From Bacteroidota bacterium (lineage in GTDB: Bacteria; Bacteroidota; Bacteroidia; B-17B0; Aurantibacillaceae), in assembly GCA_025963735.1 (NCBI GenBank), contig JAOQAF010000016.1, forward strand, positions 1 to 38,297: a stretch of DNA of 38,297 bases. The letters are read 5' to 3'. Both the position numbers and the translations under genes were made by a program. Under the pieces are notes generated by a model. The model had not been told where the DNA came from, ran no database searches, and saw only the letters and a program-made list of their open reading frames with translations. Positions 18,151-25,384 of this stretch are shown in pieces. Position 1 is the first letter of the stretch. Every line of letters begins with the position of its first letter.

Positions 18151-19134
18151 TTATGGACGTTTATCGAATGGAATAAAACCTAAAGCTTTTTGTTCTTTTA
18201 ATACACGGGTTTTCAATTCATTTAAATGCTGATAATGATTTTGAGAAATAACCGAACTCCTGTGAATAGGCGATGGACCTTCAATAACCCAATCGCTTTT
18301 TTTCTTATGATCATAACGGCAGGTATTGCAAATAAATTCTTCCACCTCATCCCACTGATCTTTACGCGCAGTAACGCGTACAACTTCTTCACCTTTCAAC
18401 CACACGCGGGTTTTACCGCAACACTTCTCGCAATTGCGATGCGCGTCAACCGGCTTTGTAAACCATACACGCTGCTTAAAACGGAAAGTTTTATCTGTTA
18501 ATGCACCAACAGGACAAACATCGATAACATTGCCGCTAAAATCATTATCCACAATTTTTTCAATGTAAGTGGAAATCTCTGAAGCATCACCCCTGTGCAT
18601 AACACCATGTACGCGACCGTCGGTTATTTGCTCGGCGGTTTTAACGCAGCGGTAACACAAGATGCAACGTGTCATGTGCAATTTAATTTTATCGCCGATA
18701 TCAATCATTTCATATTCACGGCGCTTAAATTCGTAGCGCGTTTTAGAAGAACCGTTTTCAAAACCAAGATCCTGTAATTTACACTCACCGGCCTGATCGC
18801 ACACGGGGCAATCCAAAGGATGATTGATCAATAAAAATTCAACAACACCTTTACGCGCCTCTATAATTTCAGGAGAAGTAAAATTCTGCACAACCATTCC
18901 GTCCATAACCTCTGTACGGCAACTGGCCACCGGTTTTGGCATTGGTGTGGGGTTGGCGGTACTGCCCGCAGTAACTTTTACGATACAGGTCCGGCAATAA
19001 CCACCGCTGGTTTTTAATTTTGTATAATAACACATGGCAGGGGGAGCTACCTCCGGGCCTATCATACGGGCGGCCTGCAGGATGGTGGTTCCCTTTGGCA
19101 CGTCTATTTCTATTCCGTCTATTGTTACTTTCAT
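18151..19134 (-). CDS. nuoG: NADH-quinone oxidoreductase subunit G, short Bacteroidota form
   Basis: The 327-aa product carries the Fe-S part of NuoG. It has a 2Fe-2S ferredoxin region (MCYYTKLKTSGGYCRTCIVKV...ASCRTEV), the His/Cys-ligated cluster motif HPLDCPVCDQAGECKLQDLG, and a 4Fe-4S pair CILCYRCVKTAEQ with DVCPVGALTDK. A last cysteine-rich stretch follows (NCEKCCGKTRV...EEFICNTCRYDHKKK), which is the beginning of the molybdopterin-oxidoreductase-like domain. The protein stops there, so the large C-terminal domain of the approximately 900-aa E. coli form is absent, as is usual in this phylum. Its ATG directly abuts the stop of the broken hepT (TAGATG). Confidence 0.94.
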   Translation of the reverse strand: MKVTIDGIEIDVPKGTTILQAARMIGPEVAPPAMCYYTKLKTSGGYCRTCIVKVTAGSTANPTPMPKPVASCRTEVMDGMVVQNFTSPEIIEARKGVVEFLLINHPLDCPVCDQAGECKLQDLGFENGSSKTRYEFKRREYEMIDIGDKIKLHMTRCILCYRCVKTAEQITDGRVHGVMHRGDASEISTYIEKIVDNDFSGNVIDVCPVGALTDKTFRFKQRVWFTKPVDAHRNCEKCCGKTRVWLKGEEVVRVTARKDQWDEVEEFICNTCRYDHKKKSDWVIEGPSPIHRSSVISQNHYQHLNELKTRVLKEQKALGFIPFDKRP

Positions 19135-19478
19135 CTATTTGTTCAATATTTTATTAATGTCTTCTTTTAATTCCGGCGTCCGCTTTACTATAAACAACCA
19201 CATTTGTTCATTATCAACTGTATCATATGCATGCGCTAAAAAATTTCGCAGTCCGATTATACTTTCTCTATTTCTAATATTCAAAATTATTTCCGGACTT
19301 AACGTGGTAATTTTTTTAATTATTTCACCGATTATTAAAAAGTTTCGTTCACTTGTTCTTTTAAAATAAAAATTACCTTCAAATCCTGTTATATCCTTTG
19401 CATCTTTTGTACCTGCTCAATCTCTGTAATATGGCGCAAAATATCTTTTAAGTAATTATGTACTAACTCTTCACCCAT
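19135..19478 (-). pseudogene. hepT: hepT (HEPN RNase toxin), frameshifted copy inside the nuo operon
   Basis: Not in the ORF track. On the minus strand, ATG at 19478 opens MGEELVHNYLKDILRHITEIEQVQKMQRI and stops at a TAA (19389-19391). One base out of frame, the protein continues as KDAKDITGFEGNFYFKRTSERNFLIIGEIIKK...GLRNFLAHAYDTVDNEQMW...LNK to a TAG at 19135-19137. Adding one A to the AAAA run (TTTT at 19405-19408 on the + strand) restores a 114-aa HepT. RNFLAHAY is the RX4HXY RNase motif of HEPN toxins. The start overlaps the mntA end by eight bases, as in intact mntA-hepT pairs. It may be a real inactivating deletion or a homopolymer sequencing error. Confidence 0.82.
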
Positions 19479-19779
19479 AAATTAACACCTTATCTTTTTC
19501 AATTTGCTCTTTTATACTGGATTGAAGTGCTTTTTTATAAAAAAGTAAATCTATTGGTTTTTTGAACGCGTAAATCAGCTCTTCTTTAAACCAAAAATAA
19601 TTTTGAGTAAATTCATTATTGTCCTCAGGCTTTTCAAAATCAACTAATAAATCAATATCACTATAAAATTGATAATTCTCTCGCGCAGCAGAACCAAACA
19701 CATACAACTCCTTAACATGATGCTTTTGGCATATGCTTTTTATTTGGGAGAGATTGTTAGTTATGATTGGGGCGAGCAT
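19471..19779 (-). CDS. mntA: MntA-type nucleotidyltransferase (antitoxin of MntA-HepT)
   Basis: The 102-aa minimal nucleotidyltransferase has the signature GSAARENYQFYSDIDLLVDF, that is GS-X10-DXD, with the catalytic aspartates intact. A third acidic position is likely in KKPIDLLFYK. In characterised pairs MntA adenylylates a tyrosine of HepT and so neutralises the HEPN RNase. Here the partner hepT is frameshifted, so MntA may be an orphan antitoxin. It lies between the TonB-domain gene (24-base gap) and the hepT remnant, co-oriented with the nuo genes. The start is ATG at 19779. Confidence 0.87.
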   Translation of the reverse strand: MLAPIITNNLSQIKSICQKHHVKELYVFGSAARENYQFYSDIDLLVDFEKPEDNNEFTQNYFWFKEELIYAFKKPIDLLFYKKALQSSIKEQIEKDKVLIYG

Positions 19780-19803
19780 ACTGATATTATTTCTATTTTT
19801 ATT

Positions 19804-20499
19804 TTAGCTGCAATATTTTTGAATATATTTTTCAGATAATCTGTATGATTCGCTGTTTAATTCACCGGAAGCAATTATCTTTTCAAAAACCTGGCAACCA
19901 TTTTTGTGTTTAGAATTATGGTAATATAAAACTCCCTTTAAAAACAAATAATCTGGATCCGTCTCAGAGTCTCCAACTTCTTTAATTTTATTCCAAATTG
20001 CGTGCAAATCATTGGTGATAATTGCTGAACATAATTCAAAATAATTTTTATTTTTATTCGTGTTGGTAAATACAAAGTATGGTTCTTCCAGGCTAAAAGT
20101 AACGGGTAAATTGAAATAACATTTTACTTTTCTACTACCAATAGTTGCCGGCTCCCATTTTCCCATCATTGAAACAACTCGTAAAGCTTCATTATCAAGT
20201 TCTTGTATGTTTGAAGTTTTTACTATTACTGCATCACAAACTTTTCCATCGAAATCAACAATAAACTTAACAACTGCTTTACCACCTATTCTAAGCGCAG
20301 CCACATTTTTAGGATACTTTAGATTTTTTTGAATGAATGATACTAACTCTTGTACACCTCCAGGATACTTTGCAGAAATCTCAACTTCCTTCAACATGCC
20401 GTTCAGTTCTTTTGAATTTGAAAGAGTGTCATTAAGGTTTTCTTGCCCGAAAGAGTCTACTGTAAGCAAAAAAATAAATATATAAGTTATATTTTTCAA
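19804..20499 (-). CDS. secreted TonB C-terminal-domain protein inserted between nuoF and nuoG
   Basis: The 231-aa protein has a signal peptide (KNITYIFIFLLTVDSFGQ) and then a TonB C-terminal domain at about residues 40-135. This domain includes KYPGGVQELVSFIQKNLKYPKNVAALRIGGKAVVKFIVDFDGKVCDAVIVKTSNIQELDNEALRVVSMMGKWEPA. The YP...G.V.V.F.V..DG pattern and W.PA end are characteristic of the Bacteroidota form. There is no N-terminal membrane anchor or Pro-rich spacer, so it is probably not a working energy transducer. The C-terminal 95 residues are unrecognised. The start is TTG at 20499, immediately after the nuoF stop (TAGTTG). No role in complex I is known. Confidence 0.8.
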   Translation of the reverse strand: MKNITYIFIFLLTVDSFGQENLNDTLSNSKELNGMLKEVEISAKYPGGVQELVSFIQKNLKYPKNVAALRIGGKAVVKFIVDFDGKVCDAVIVKTSNIQELDNEALRVVSMMGKWEPATIGSRKVKCYFNLPVTFSLEEPYFVFTNTNKNKNYFELCSAIITNDLHAIWNKIKEVGDSETDPDYLFLKGVLYYHNSKHKNGCQVFEKIIASGELNSESYRLSEKYIQKYCS

Positions 20500-21837
20500 C
20501 TACGCCACTATTTTATTTAACCGGTTATAATGACTCACGTCTACAAACTTTTTACTGCGCGCCACTTCCAGAAATTCATTTTTAAAATGTCTGATAGCCG
20601 CTGCCACAGGCCATGCTGCAGCTTCTCCTAATGGACAAATTGTTTTTCCTTCTATTTTACTTTGAATATCCCACAACAATTCAACATCGCTTTCAACTGC
20701 GCTACCATTTAAAAATTTCTTTAATATTTTTTCCATCCAACCTGTTCCTTCGCGGCATGGAGAACATTGTCCGCATGATTCGTGATGATAAAAACGGGTA
20801 AATGTAAACAGATTCTTTACAATGCTAGTATCTTCATCCATAACAATAAACCCTCCCGAACCAAGCATGGTTCCTGTTTGAAAACCTCCATCCCCTAAAC
20901 TTTCGTAGCTCATTAAACGTGGTTCGCCTTTAGCGGTTTTTAAAATCAGTTCAGTTGGAAGAATAGGAACGGAAGAACCTCCGGCCACAACAGCCTTCAT
21001 TTTTTTTCCATTACGAATGCCGCCGCAATATTCTTCGCTGTATATAAATTCTTCAACAGGTAATCCTAATTCAATTTCATAAACACCCGGTTTATTAATA
21101 TGACCGGAGGCTGAAATTAGTTTTGTTCCCGTAGATTTTCCTATTCCAATTTTAGCATATTCTTCCCCGCCCATATTTATAATAGGACAAACTGCAGCAA
21201 TGGTTTCCACATTATTTACAACAGTTGGACAACCCCATAAACCAGCCACTGCGGGAAAAGGAGGTTTAATGCGGGGATTGCCCCGTTTACCTTCCAATGA
21301 TTCAAGCAACGCCGTTTCTTCGCCGCAAATATACGCTCCGCCCCCAACCTGTACATAACAGTCGTGAGAGAAATCAGTACCTAAAATATTTTTACCAAGC
21401 CAACCGGCAGCGTAAGCTTCTGCAATCGCTTTTTCAACAATTCGCGCTACATAAAAGTATTCTCCGCGTATATAGATGTAAGACGTTTTTGCACCTAAAG
21501 CATAAGAAGAAGTTATCATTCCTTCAATTAAGGCGTGAGGTATTACCTCCATCAGATAACGGTCTTTGAATGTACCGGGCTCAGATTCATCGGCATTACA
21601 CACTAAATAACGCGCAACACCTTCAGGCTTTGCCAAAAAACTCCATTTTAACCCTGTCGGAAATCCTGCTCCACCACGCCCGCGTAATCCCGATTTTTTA
21701 ACTTCGTCCGTCACCTGGTCCGGTGTCATGGTTTTTAATGCTTTTTCAACTGAAGCATAACCGCCATGTTCACGATAAACATCCAGTGTATGAATGTTGG
21801 GTACTTTATCATTATGTATTAAAAGTTTTCTTCCCAT
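20500..21837 (-). CDS. nuoF: NADH-quinone oxidoreductase subunit F (FMN and NADH binding)
   Basis: The 445-aa subunit oxidises NADH. It shows SGLRGRGGAGFPTGLKWSF (nucleotide-binding glycine-rich region), CNADESEPGTFKDR (FMN-binding), GGGAYICGEETALLESLEGKRGNPRIKPPFP and the N3 4Fe-4S motif CGQCSPCREGTGWMEKIL with a distal Cys in GKTICPLGEAAAW. The length fits the family. It starts three bases after nuoE and its stop abuts the TonB-domain gene. Confidence 0.97.
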   Translation of the reverse strand: MGRKLLIHNDKVPNIHTLDVYREHGGYASVEKALKTMTPDQVTDEVKKSGLRGRGGAGFPTGLKWSFLAKPEGVARYLVCNADESEPGTFKDRYLMEVIPHALIEGMITSSYALGAKTSYIYIRGEYFYVARIVEKAIAEAYAAGWLGKNILGTDFSHDCYVQVGGGAYICGEETALLESLEGKRGNPRIKPPFPAVAGLWGCPTVVNNVETIAAVCPIINMGGEEYAKIGIGKSTGTKLISASGHINKPGVYEIELGLPVEEFIYSEEYCGGIRNGKKMKAVVAGGSSVPILPTELILKTAKGEPRLMSYESLGDGGFQTGTMLGSGGFIVMDEDTSIVKNLFTFTRFYHHESCGQCSPCREGTGWMEKILKKFLNGSAVESDVELLWDIQSKIEGKTICPLGEAAAWPVAAAIRHFKNEFLEVARSKKFVDVSHYNRLNKIVA

Positions 21838-21840
21838 TAT

Positions 21841-22422
21841 TTACAACGTATTATGATAATCCATGTCTGTGTAACTCCTCAGCCTGCCTTCTGATCTGTA
21901 TTTTTCTATCAGAGTATCCACTTTTTCGTAAGTAAGATTTTCGTGATAGCTTGCTCCAACCTGTGCCATCGGCGCTGTACCGCAAGAACCCAGGCATTCC
22001 GCTGTTTTTAATGTGAACATGCCATCTTTTGATGTTTCACCAACTTTAATGTTCAATCTTTTTTCAATGTGCTTTATTATATCTTCAGCACCGCATAACC
22101 AGCAGGATGAAGTCTGACATACTTCAATCACACACTTGCCTACAGGTTTTAAATTATACATCGTATAAAAAGAGGCCACTTCAAATACCTCGACAGGTTT
22201 TATTTTTAAAATTGAAGCCACATAATCCATAACTTCAGGACTTAACCATCCGCCAAACTCTGCTTGTGCAATATGTAATACCGGCAACAAAGCTGATTTT
22301 TGTTTTCCTTCAGGATAATGCGAAATTAGTGTTTGCACCGTGGCCATTGCAGCGTCATTAAACTTTATTTCAGCTCTTTTGCTGTTATCATACGGCTGTG
22401 TTCCGTGTACTTGAGCGCCCAT
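21841..22422 (-). CDS. nuoE: NADH-quinone oxidoreductase subunit E (2Fe-2S cluster N1a)
   Basis: The 193-aa thioredoxin-like subunit has the 2Fe-2S ligands in CQTSSCWLCGAEDI and AECLGSCGTAPMAQV. The N-terminal helical domain includes LISHYPEGKQKSALLPVLHIAQAEFGGWLSPEVMDYVA. It pairs with NuoF in the NADH dehydrogenase module. The ATG at 22422 is 76 bases downstream of nuoD. Confidence 0.96.
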   Translation of the reverse strand: MGAQVHGTQPYDNSKRAEIKFNDAAMATVQTLISHYPEGKQKSALLPVLHIAQAEFGGWLSPEVMDYVASILKIKPVEVFEVASFYTMYNLKPVGKCVIEVCQTSSCWLCGAEDIIKHIEKRLNIKVGETSKDGMFTLKTAECLGSCGTAPMAQVGASYHENLTYEKVDTLIEKYRSEGRLRSYTDMDYHNTL

Positions 22423-22498
22423 TAATTAATTTTGGTTTTAATATTACGGATAAATAAACTCTTATTTGTGGTTTGACGAAGTAAATTATTCATTACAA

Positions 22499-23719
22499 TT
22501 ATGCGTCTAATTCTCCGGCAATCACATTCATGCTGCTCATTGTTAAAATAGCATCACTTAACATGCTTCCTTTTATCATTTCAGGATACGCCTGGTAATA
22601 AATAAAACATGGCCTTCTGAAATGAAGTCTGAATGGTGTTCTGCCTCCGTCGCTGATCAAATAAAAACCTAATTCGCCATTTCCGCCTTCTACCGCGTGG
22701 TAAACTTCTCCTTTAGGAACATCCATTTCACCCATTACAATTTTAAAGTGATAGATCAAAGCTTCCATGTTGTTATACACTTCTTCTTTTGGCGGAAGGA
22801 AAATGTCAGGCACGTCCGCCCTTACCGGCTCATCTTTCGGAATATTTTTTATAGCCTGTTTAATAATTTCAAGTGATTGCCACATTTCATGCTGCCTTAC
22901 CATAAAGCGGTCATAGGTATCGCCGCTTATTCCAACAGGAATATCAAATTTAAAATCTTCATAAGAAGAATACGGAGTTGTAACTCTTACATCATAATCA
23001 ACACCTGCAGCGCGCAAATTAGGGCCCGTGAAACTATAATTCAAGGCCATTTCAGCGGAAATTGGGCCGCAGTTAATTGTACGGTCCATAAAGATCTTAT
23101 TACGCTCAAGAAGGTTAGCAAATTCCTGAAGTGCTTTAGGATAATTGTCAACAAAACTTTGAATTTTTTTCCATGTTTCGGCCGGCCATTCTTTTTCAAA
23201 TCCTCCTATTCGACCAATGTTTGTAGTTAATCTGGAGCCACAAATATCTTCGTATATATCATAAATTTTTTCGCGCCATTGAAAAATATAAAGAAAGCCG
23301 GTCATGGCCCCTGTATCAACACCAATAACAGAATTACAAATCAAGTGATCGGAAATACGGGCAAGCTCCATAAGAATCACACGCATGTATTGTGCACGCT
23401 TGGGAAGTGTAATTCCGCACAATTTTTCAACCGTCATGTGCCACCCCATGTTATTAATAGGAGACGAGCAATAATTCATGCGGTCGGTAAGCGGTGTAAT
23501 CTGATTATAAGGACGGCGCTCTGCAAGTTTTTCGAAAGCCCTGTGAATATATCCAACTGTAGGAGTGGCTTCATGAATGATCTCGCCATCCATTTTTAAA
23601 ATGTTCTGGAAGATACCGTGAGTGGCAGGATGTGTTGGGCCAAGATTAAGAGTGGAATATTCTTTTTCTTCTGTTTGGTCGCTCATCTTTGCGGTCGTAT
23701 TATTTTCTTTTTTCGCCAT
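22499..23719 (-). CDS. nuoD: NADH-quinone oxidoreductase subunit D (49-kDa)
   Basis: The 406-aa subunit forms the quinone site with NuoB. It has LNLGPTHPATHGIF (with the conserved quinone-site His), GYIHRAFEKLAERRPYNQITPLTDRMNYCSSPINN, TTNIGRIGGFEKEWP and the C-terminal MSSMNVIAGELDA. The N-terminal 20 residues are polar and non-conserved. ATG at 23719 is 11 bases after nuoC. C and D are separate genes here, unlike the E. coli nuoCD fusion. Confidence 0.97.
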   Translation of the reverse strand: MAKKENNTTAKMSDQTEEKEYSTLNLGPTHPATHGIFQNILKMDGEIIHEATPTVGYIHRAFEKLAERRPYNQITPLTDRMNYCSSPINNMGWHMTVEKLCGITLPKRAQYMRVILMELARISDHLICNSVIGVDTGAMTGFLYIFQWREKIYDIYEDICGSRLTTNIGRIGGFEKEWPAETWKKIQSFVDNYPKALQEFANLLERNKIFMDRTINCGPISAEMALNYSFTGPNLRAAGVDYDVRVTTPYSSYEDFKFDIPVGISGDTYDRFMVRQHEMWQSLEIIKQAIKNIPKDEPVRADVPDIFLPPKEEVYNNMEALIYHFKIVMGEMDVPKGEVYHAVEGGNGELGFYLISDGGRTPFRLHFRRPCFIYYQAYPEMIKGSMLSDAILTMSSMNVIAGELDA

Positions 23720-23730
23720 TTATTTAAATA

Positions 23731-24237
23731 TTATCTGCCAAACATTTTATCGCTTTTGTCGTCACGCGTTTGATCTTCGAGCGGGTATTCTTTCCGCATT
23801 GGAAAAATATCCATTTCATCCACATTCAAAATGCGCTTGAGATTCGGATGACCAATAAAACGGATTCCGAAAAAATCGTAAGTTTCGCGTTCCATCCAGT
23901 TTGCGCCGGGCCATAAAGTTGTAGCAGTAGGAACTTCAGGCTTATCCATAGGGAAAAAAGTTTTTATTCTTACCCTGTAATTCTTAGGCATGTTATGCAG
24001 GTGATAAATTACACCCAAATGTTTCTCATCGGCCGTTTGCATTCCGGTAAGATCGGTAAGAAAATGAAAATTTAACTCAGAATCATTTTTTAAAAAAGAC
24101 AATACTTCGTAAATATTCTCTTTCCTGATAATAAAAGTAACCATGTCCTGTGGCACCTCAGCATGGTGCTCTATCGCTTCGGGGAAGCGCGCACTTAATT
24201 GCTCCTGTATTATCTTTAATAATTCTTCGTTCATCAT
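23731..24237 (-). CDS. nuoC: NADH-quinone oxidoreductase subunit C (30-kDa)
   Basis: The subunit contains the 30-kDa signature in WMERETYDFFGIRFIGHPNLKRILNVDEMDIFPMRKEYPLEDQTR, which contacts NuoD in the peripheral arm. The ORF track starts at a TTG (24249), but two ATG codons follow at 24237 and 24234 and give the more usual N-terminus (M)MNEELLKIIQEQL, so I place the start at 24237 (168 aa). It is flanked by nuoB (about 50 bases upstream) and nuoD. Confidence 0.94.
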   Translation of the reverse strand: MMNEELLKIIQEQLSARFPEAIEHHAEVPQDMVTFIIRKENIYEVLSFLKNDSELNFHFLTDLTGMQTADEKHLGVIYHLHNMPKNYRVRIKTFFPMDKPEVPTATTLWPGANWMERETYDFFGIRFIGHPNLKRILNVDEMDIFPMRKEYPLEDQTRDDKSDKMFGR

Positions 24238-24286
24238 TTTAATTTGCAATTTTTACAAGTTGACAATCATCCGATTTTCAATACAA

Positions 24287-24850
24287 CTATTCCATTCCGT
24301 AACTGTTCAGCAAACGCTTGTACTCCTCTGAATTTCTTCTTCGGAAAGATTCGTTTTTAGCAAGTTCCTGAATTTTTAAAATACCTTCAATTATTTGTTC
24401 AGGGCGCGGCGGACAGCCGGGAACATAAACGTCTACAGGAATAATCCTGTCAATACCCTGAAGAACACTGTAAGTATCAAATATACCACCGCTGCTTGCA
24501 CACGCGCCAACAGATAATACCCATTTTGGTTCGGCCATTTGTTCATACACCTGACGCAAAGTGGGACCCATTTTTTTAGCAATGGTTCCCATTACCATTA
24601 AAAGATCGGCCTGACGGGGAGAGAAACTCAACCTTTCAGCACCAAACCTTCCTAAGTCATAATCTGAAGCCATAGTGGCCATAAATTCAATACCACAACA
24701 CGAAGTTGCAAAAGGTAAAGGCCATAGCGAATTTGCCCGTGCCAACCCTATTACATCTTCTAATTTCGAAGCAAAAAACCCCGGGCCCTCTAATCCTTGC
24801 GGACTTTTAGCCATCTCGAGTTTAGTGCGTTTAATTATTTCTTTTCCCAT
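24287..24850 (-). CDS. nuoB: NADH-quinone oxidoreductase subunit B (cluster N2)
   Basis: The subunit carries the terminal 4Fe-4S cluster N2. The ligands are the tandem cysteines in [11 protein letters not shown], the cysteine in [16 protein letters not shown] and that in [17 protein letters not shown]. Further family motifs are [18 protein letters not shown] and [21 protein letters not shown]. The ORF track begins at a TTG (24859); I prefer ATG at 24850 (187 aa, [19 protein letters not shown]). It lies 68 bases after nuoA, across a TTAGATTT-rich spacer. Confidence 0.96.
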   Translation of the reverse strand: MGKEIIKRTKLEMAKSPQGLEGPGFFASKLEDVIGLARANSLWPLPFATSCCGIEFMATMASDYDLGRFGAERLSFSPRQADLLMVMGTIAKKMGPTLRQVYEQMAEPKWVLSVGACASSGGIFDTYSVLQGIDRIIPVDVYVPGCPPRPEQIIEGILKIQELAKNESFRRRNSEEYKRLLNSYGME

Positions 24851-24918
24851 TTTAATCAATTTTAGATTTAAGATTTTAGATGTGAGATACAGTTCTAAAA
24901 TCTAAATTCATACTTCTT

Positions 24919-25293
24919 CTATTCTTCCCACTTAATTGCCTTCTTCGACATCATATAGTAAAACCCAACCAATAACAATGCAATAAAACTGAATACTTCA
25001 ATAACACCCTTCATTCCTAATTCCCTGTAATTAACTGCCCATGGATACATAAAAATCACTTCCACATCAAACAAAACAAAGAGAATTGCCACCAGGAAAT
25101 ATTTAACCGCAAACGGTACCCGCGCGTTACCCTGAGCTTCAATACCACATTCAAATGAATCAAGTTTGATTTTAGTTTTACGTTTTGGCCCCAGTAAATG
25201 AGTTGCAACCATGGTTGTAACAACAAAACCCATTGCCACTAAAAACATGAGCAGAATTGGTAAATAATCGAGAGGTGAAGTTGCAGTATTCAT
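24919..25293 (-). CDS. nuoA: NADH-quinone oxidoreductase subunit A
   Basis: The 124-aa three-helix membrane subunit has the NuoA signature KLDSFECGIEAQGNARVPFAVKYFLVAILFVLFDVEVIFMYPWAVNY, with the conserved Cys-Gly loop and the acidic FDVEVIFMYPW helix. It is the first gene of the operon, with ATG at 25293, 91 bases downstream of the T9SS protein gene. It lies at the quinone-site end of the membrane arm. Confidence 0.96.
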   Translation of the reverse strand: MNTATSPLDYLPILLMFLVAMGFVVTTMVATHLLGPKRKTKIKLDSFECGIEAQGNARVPFAVKYFLVAILFVLFDVEVIFMYPWAVNYRELGMKGVIEVFSFIALLLVGFYYMMSKKAIKWEE

Positions 25294-25326
25294 TGAAATG
25301 CCGTTATTTATTAGACTGTAAGGTTA

Positions 25327-25345
25327 ACGATTTTTGCGAAATCGT
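25327..25345 (-). promoter_or_regulatory. hairpin in the nuoA leader
   Basis: ACGATTT and AAATCGT form a perfect 7-bp stem with a 5-base loop, 33 bases before the nuoA ATG. It is not followed by a T tract on the minus strand (TTAACCTT follows), so it is a poor intrinsic terminator for the upstream gene. It could be a leader structure. Confidence 0.4.
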
Positions 25346-25360
25346 CAAAAAAAAGACATA

Positions 25361-25368
25361 TAAAGTTA
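25361..25368 (-). promoter_or_regulatory. candidate -7 box for the nuo operon
   Basis: On the minus strand TAACTTTA is a 7/8 match to TAnnTTTG, about 67 bases before the nuoA ATG. No TTTG is found 19 bases further upstream, where the sequence enters the end of the T9SS gene. The operon might also be read from the promoter of that gene. Confidence 0.25.
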
Positions 25369-25384
25369 CGGAATTTTTAGCTCA

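Noticed and set aside
18151-19134. nuoG as a truncated pseudogene
   Set aside because: The short form ending after the Fe-S region is usual for Bacteroidota; all cluster ligands are present and nuoH follows immediately.
19389-19410. Programmed -1 frameshifting in hepT
   Set aside because: The site CAAAAG is not a canonical slippery heptamer and no downstream pseudoknot was evident. A lost A in the run is simpler.
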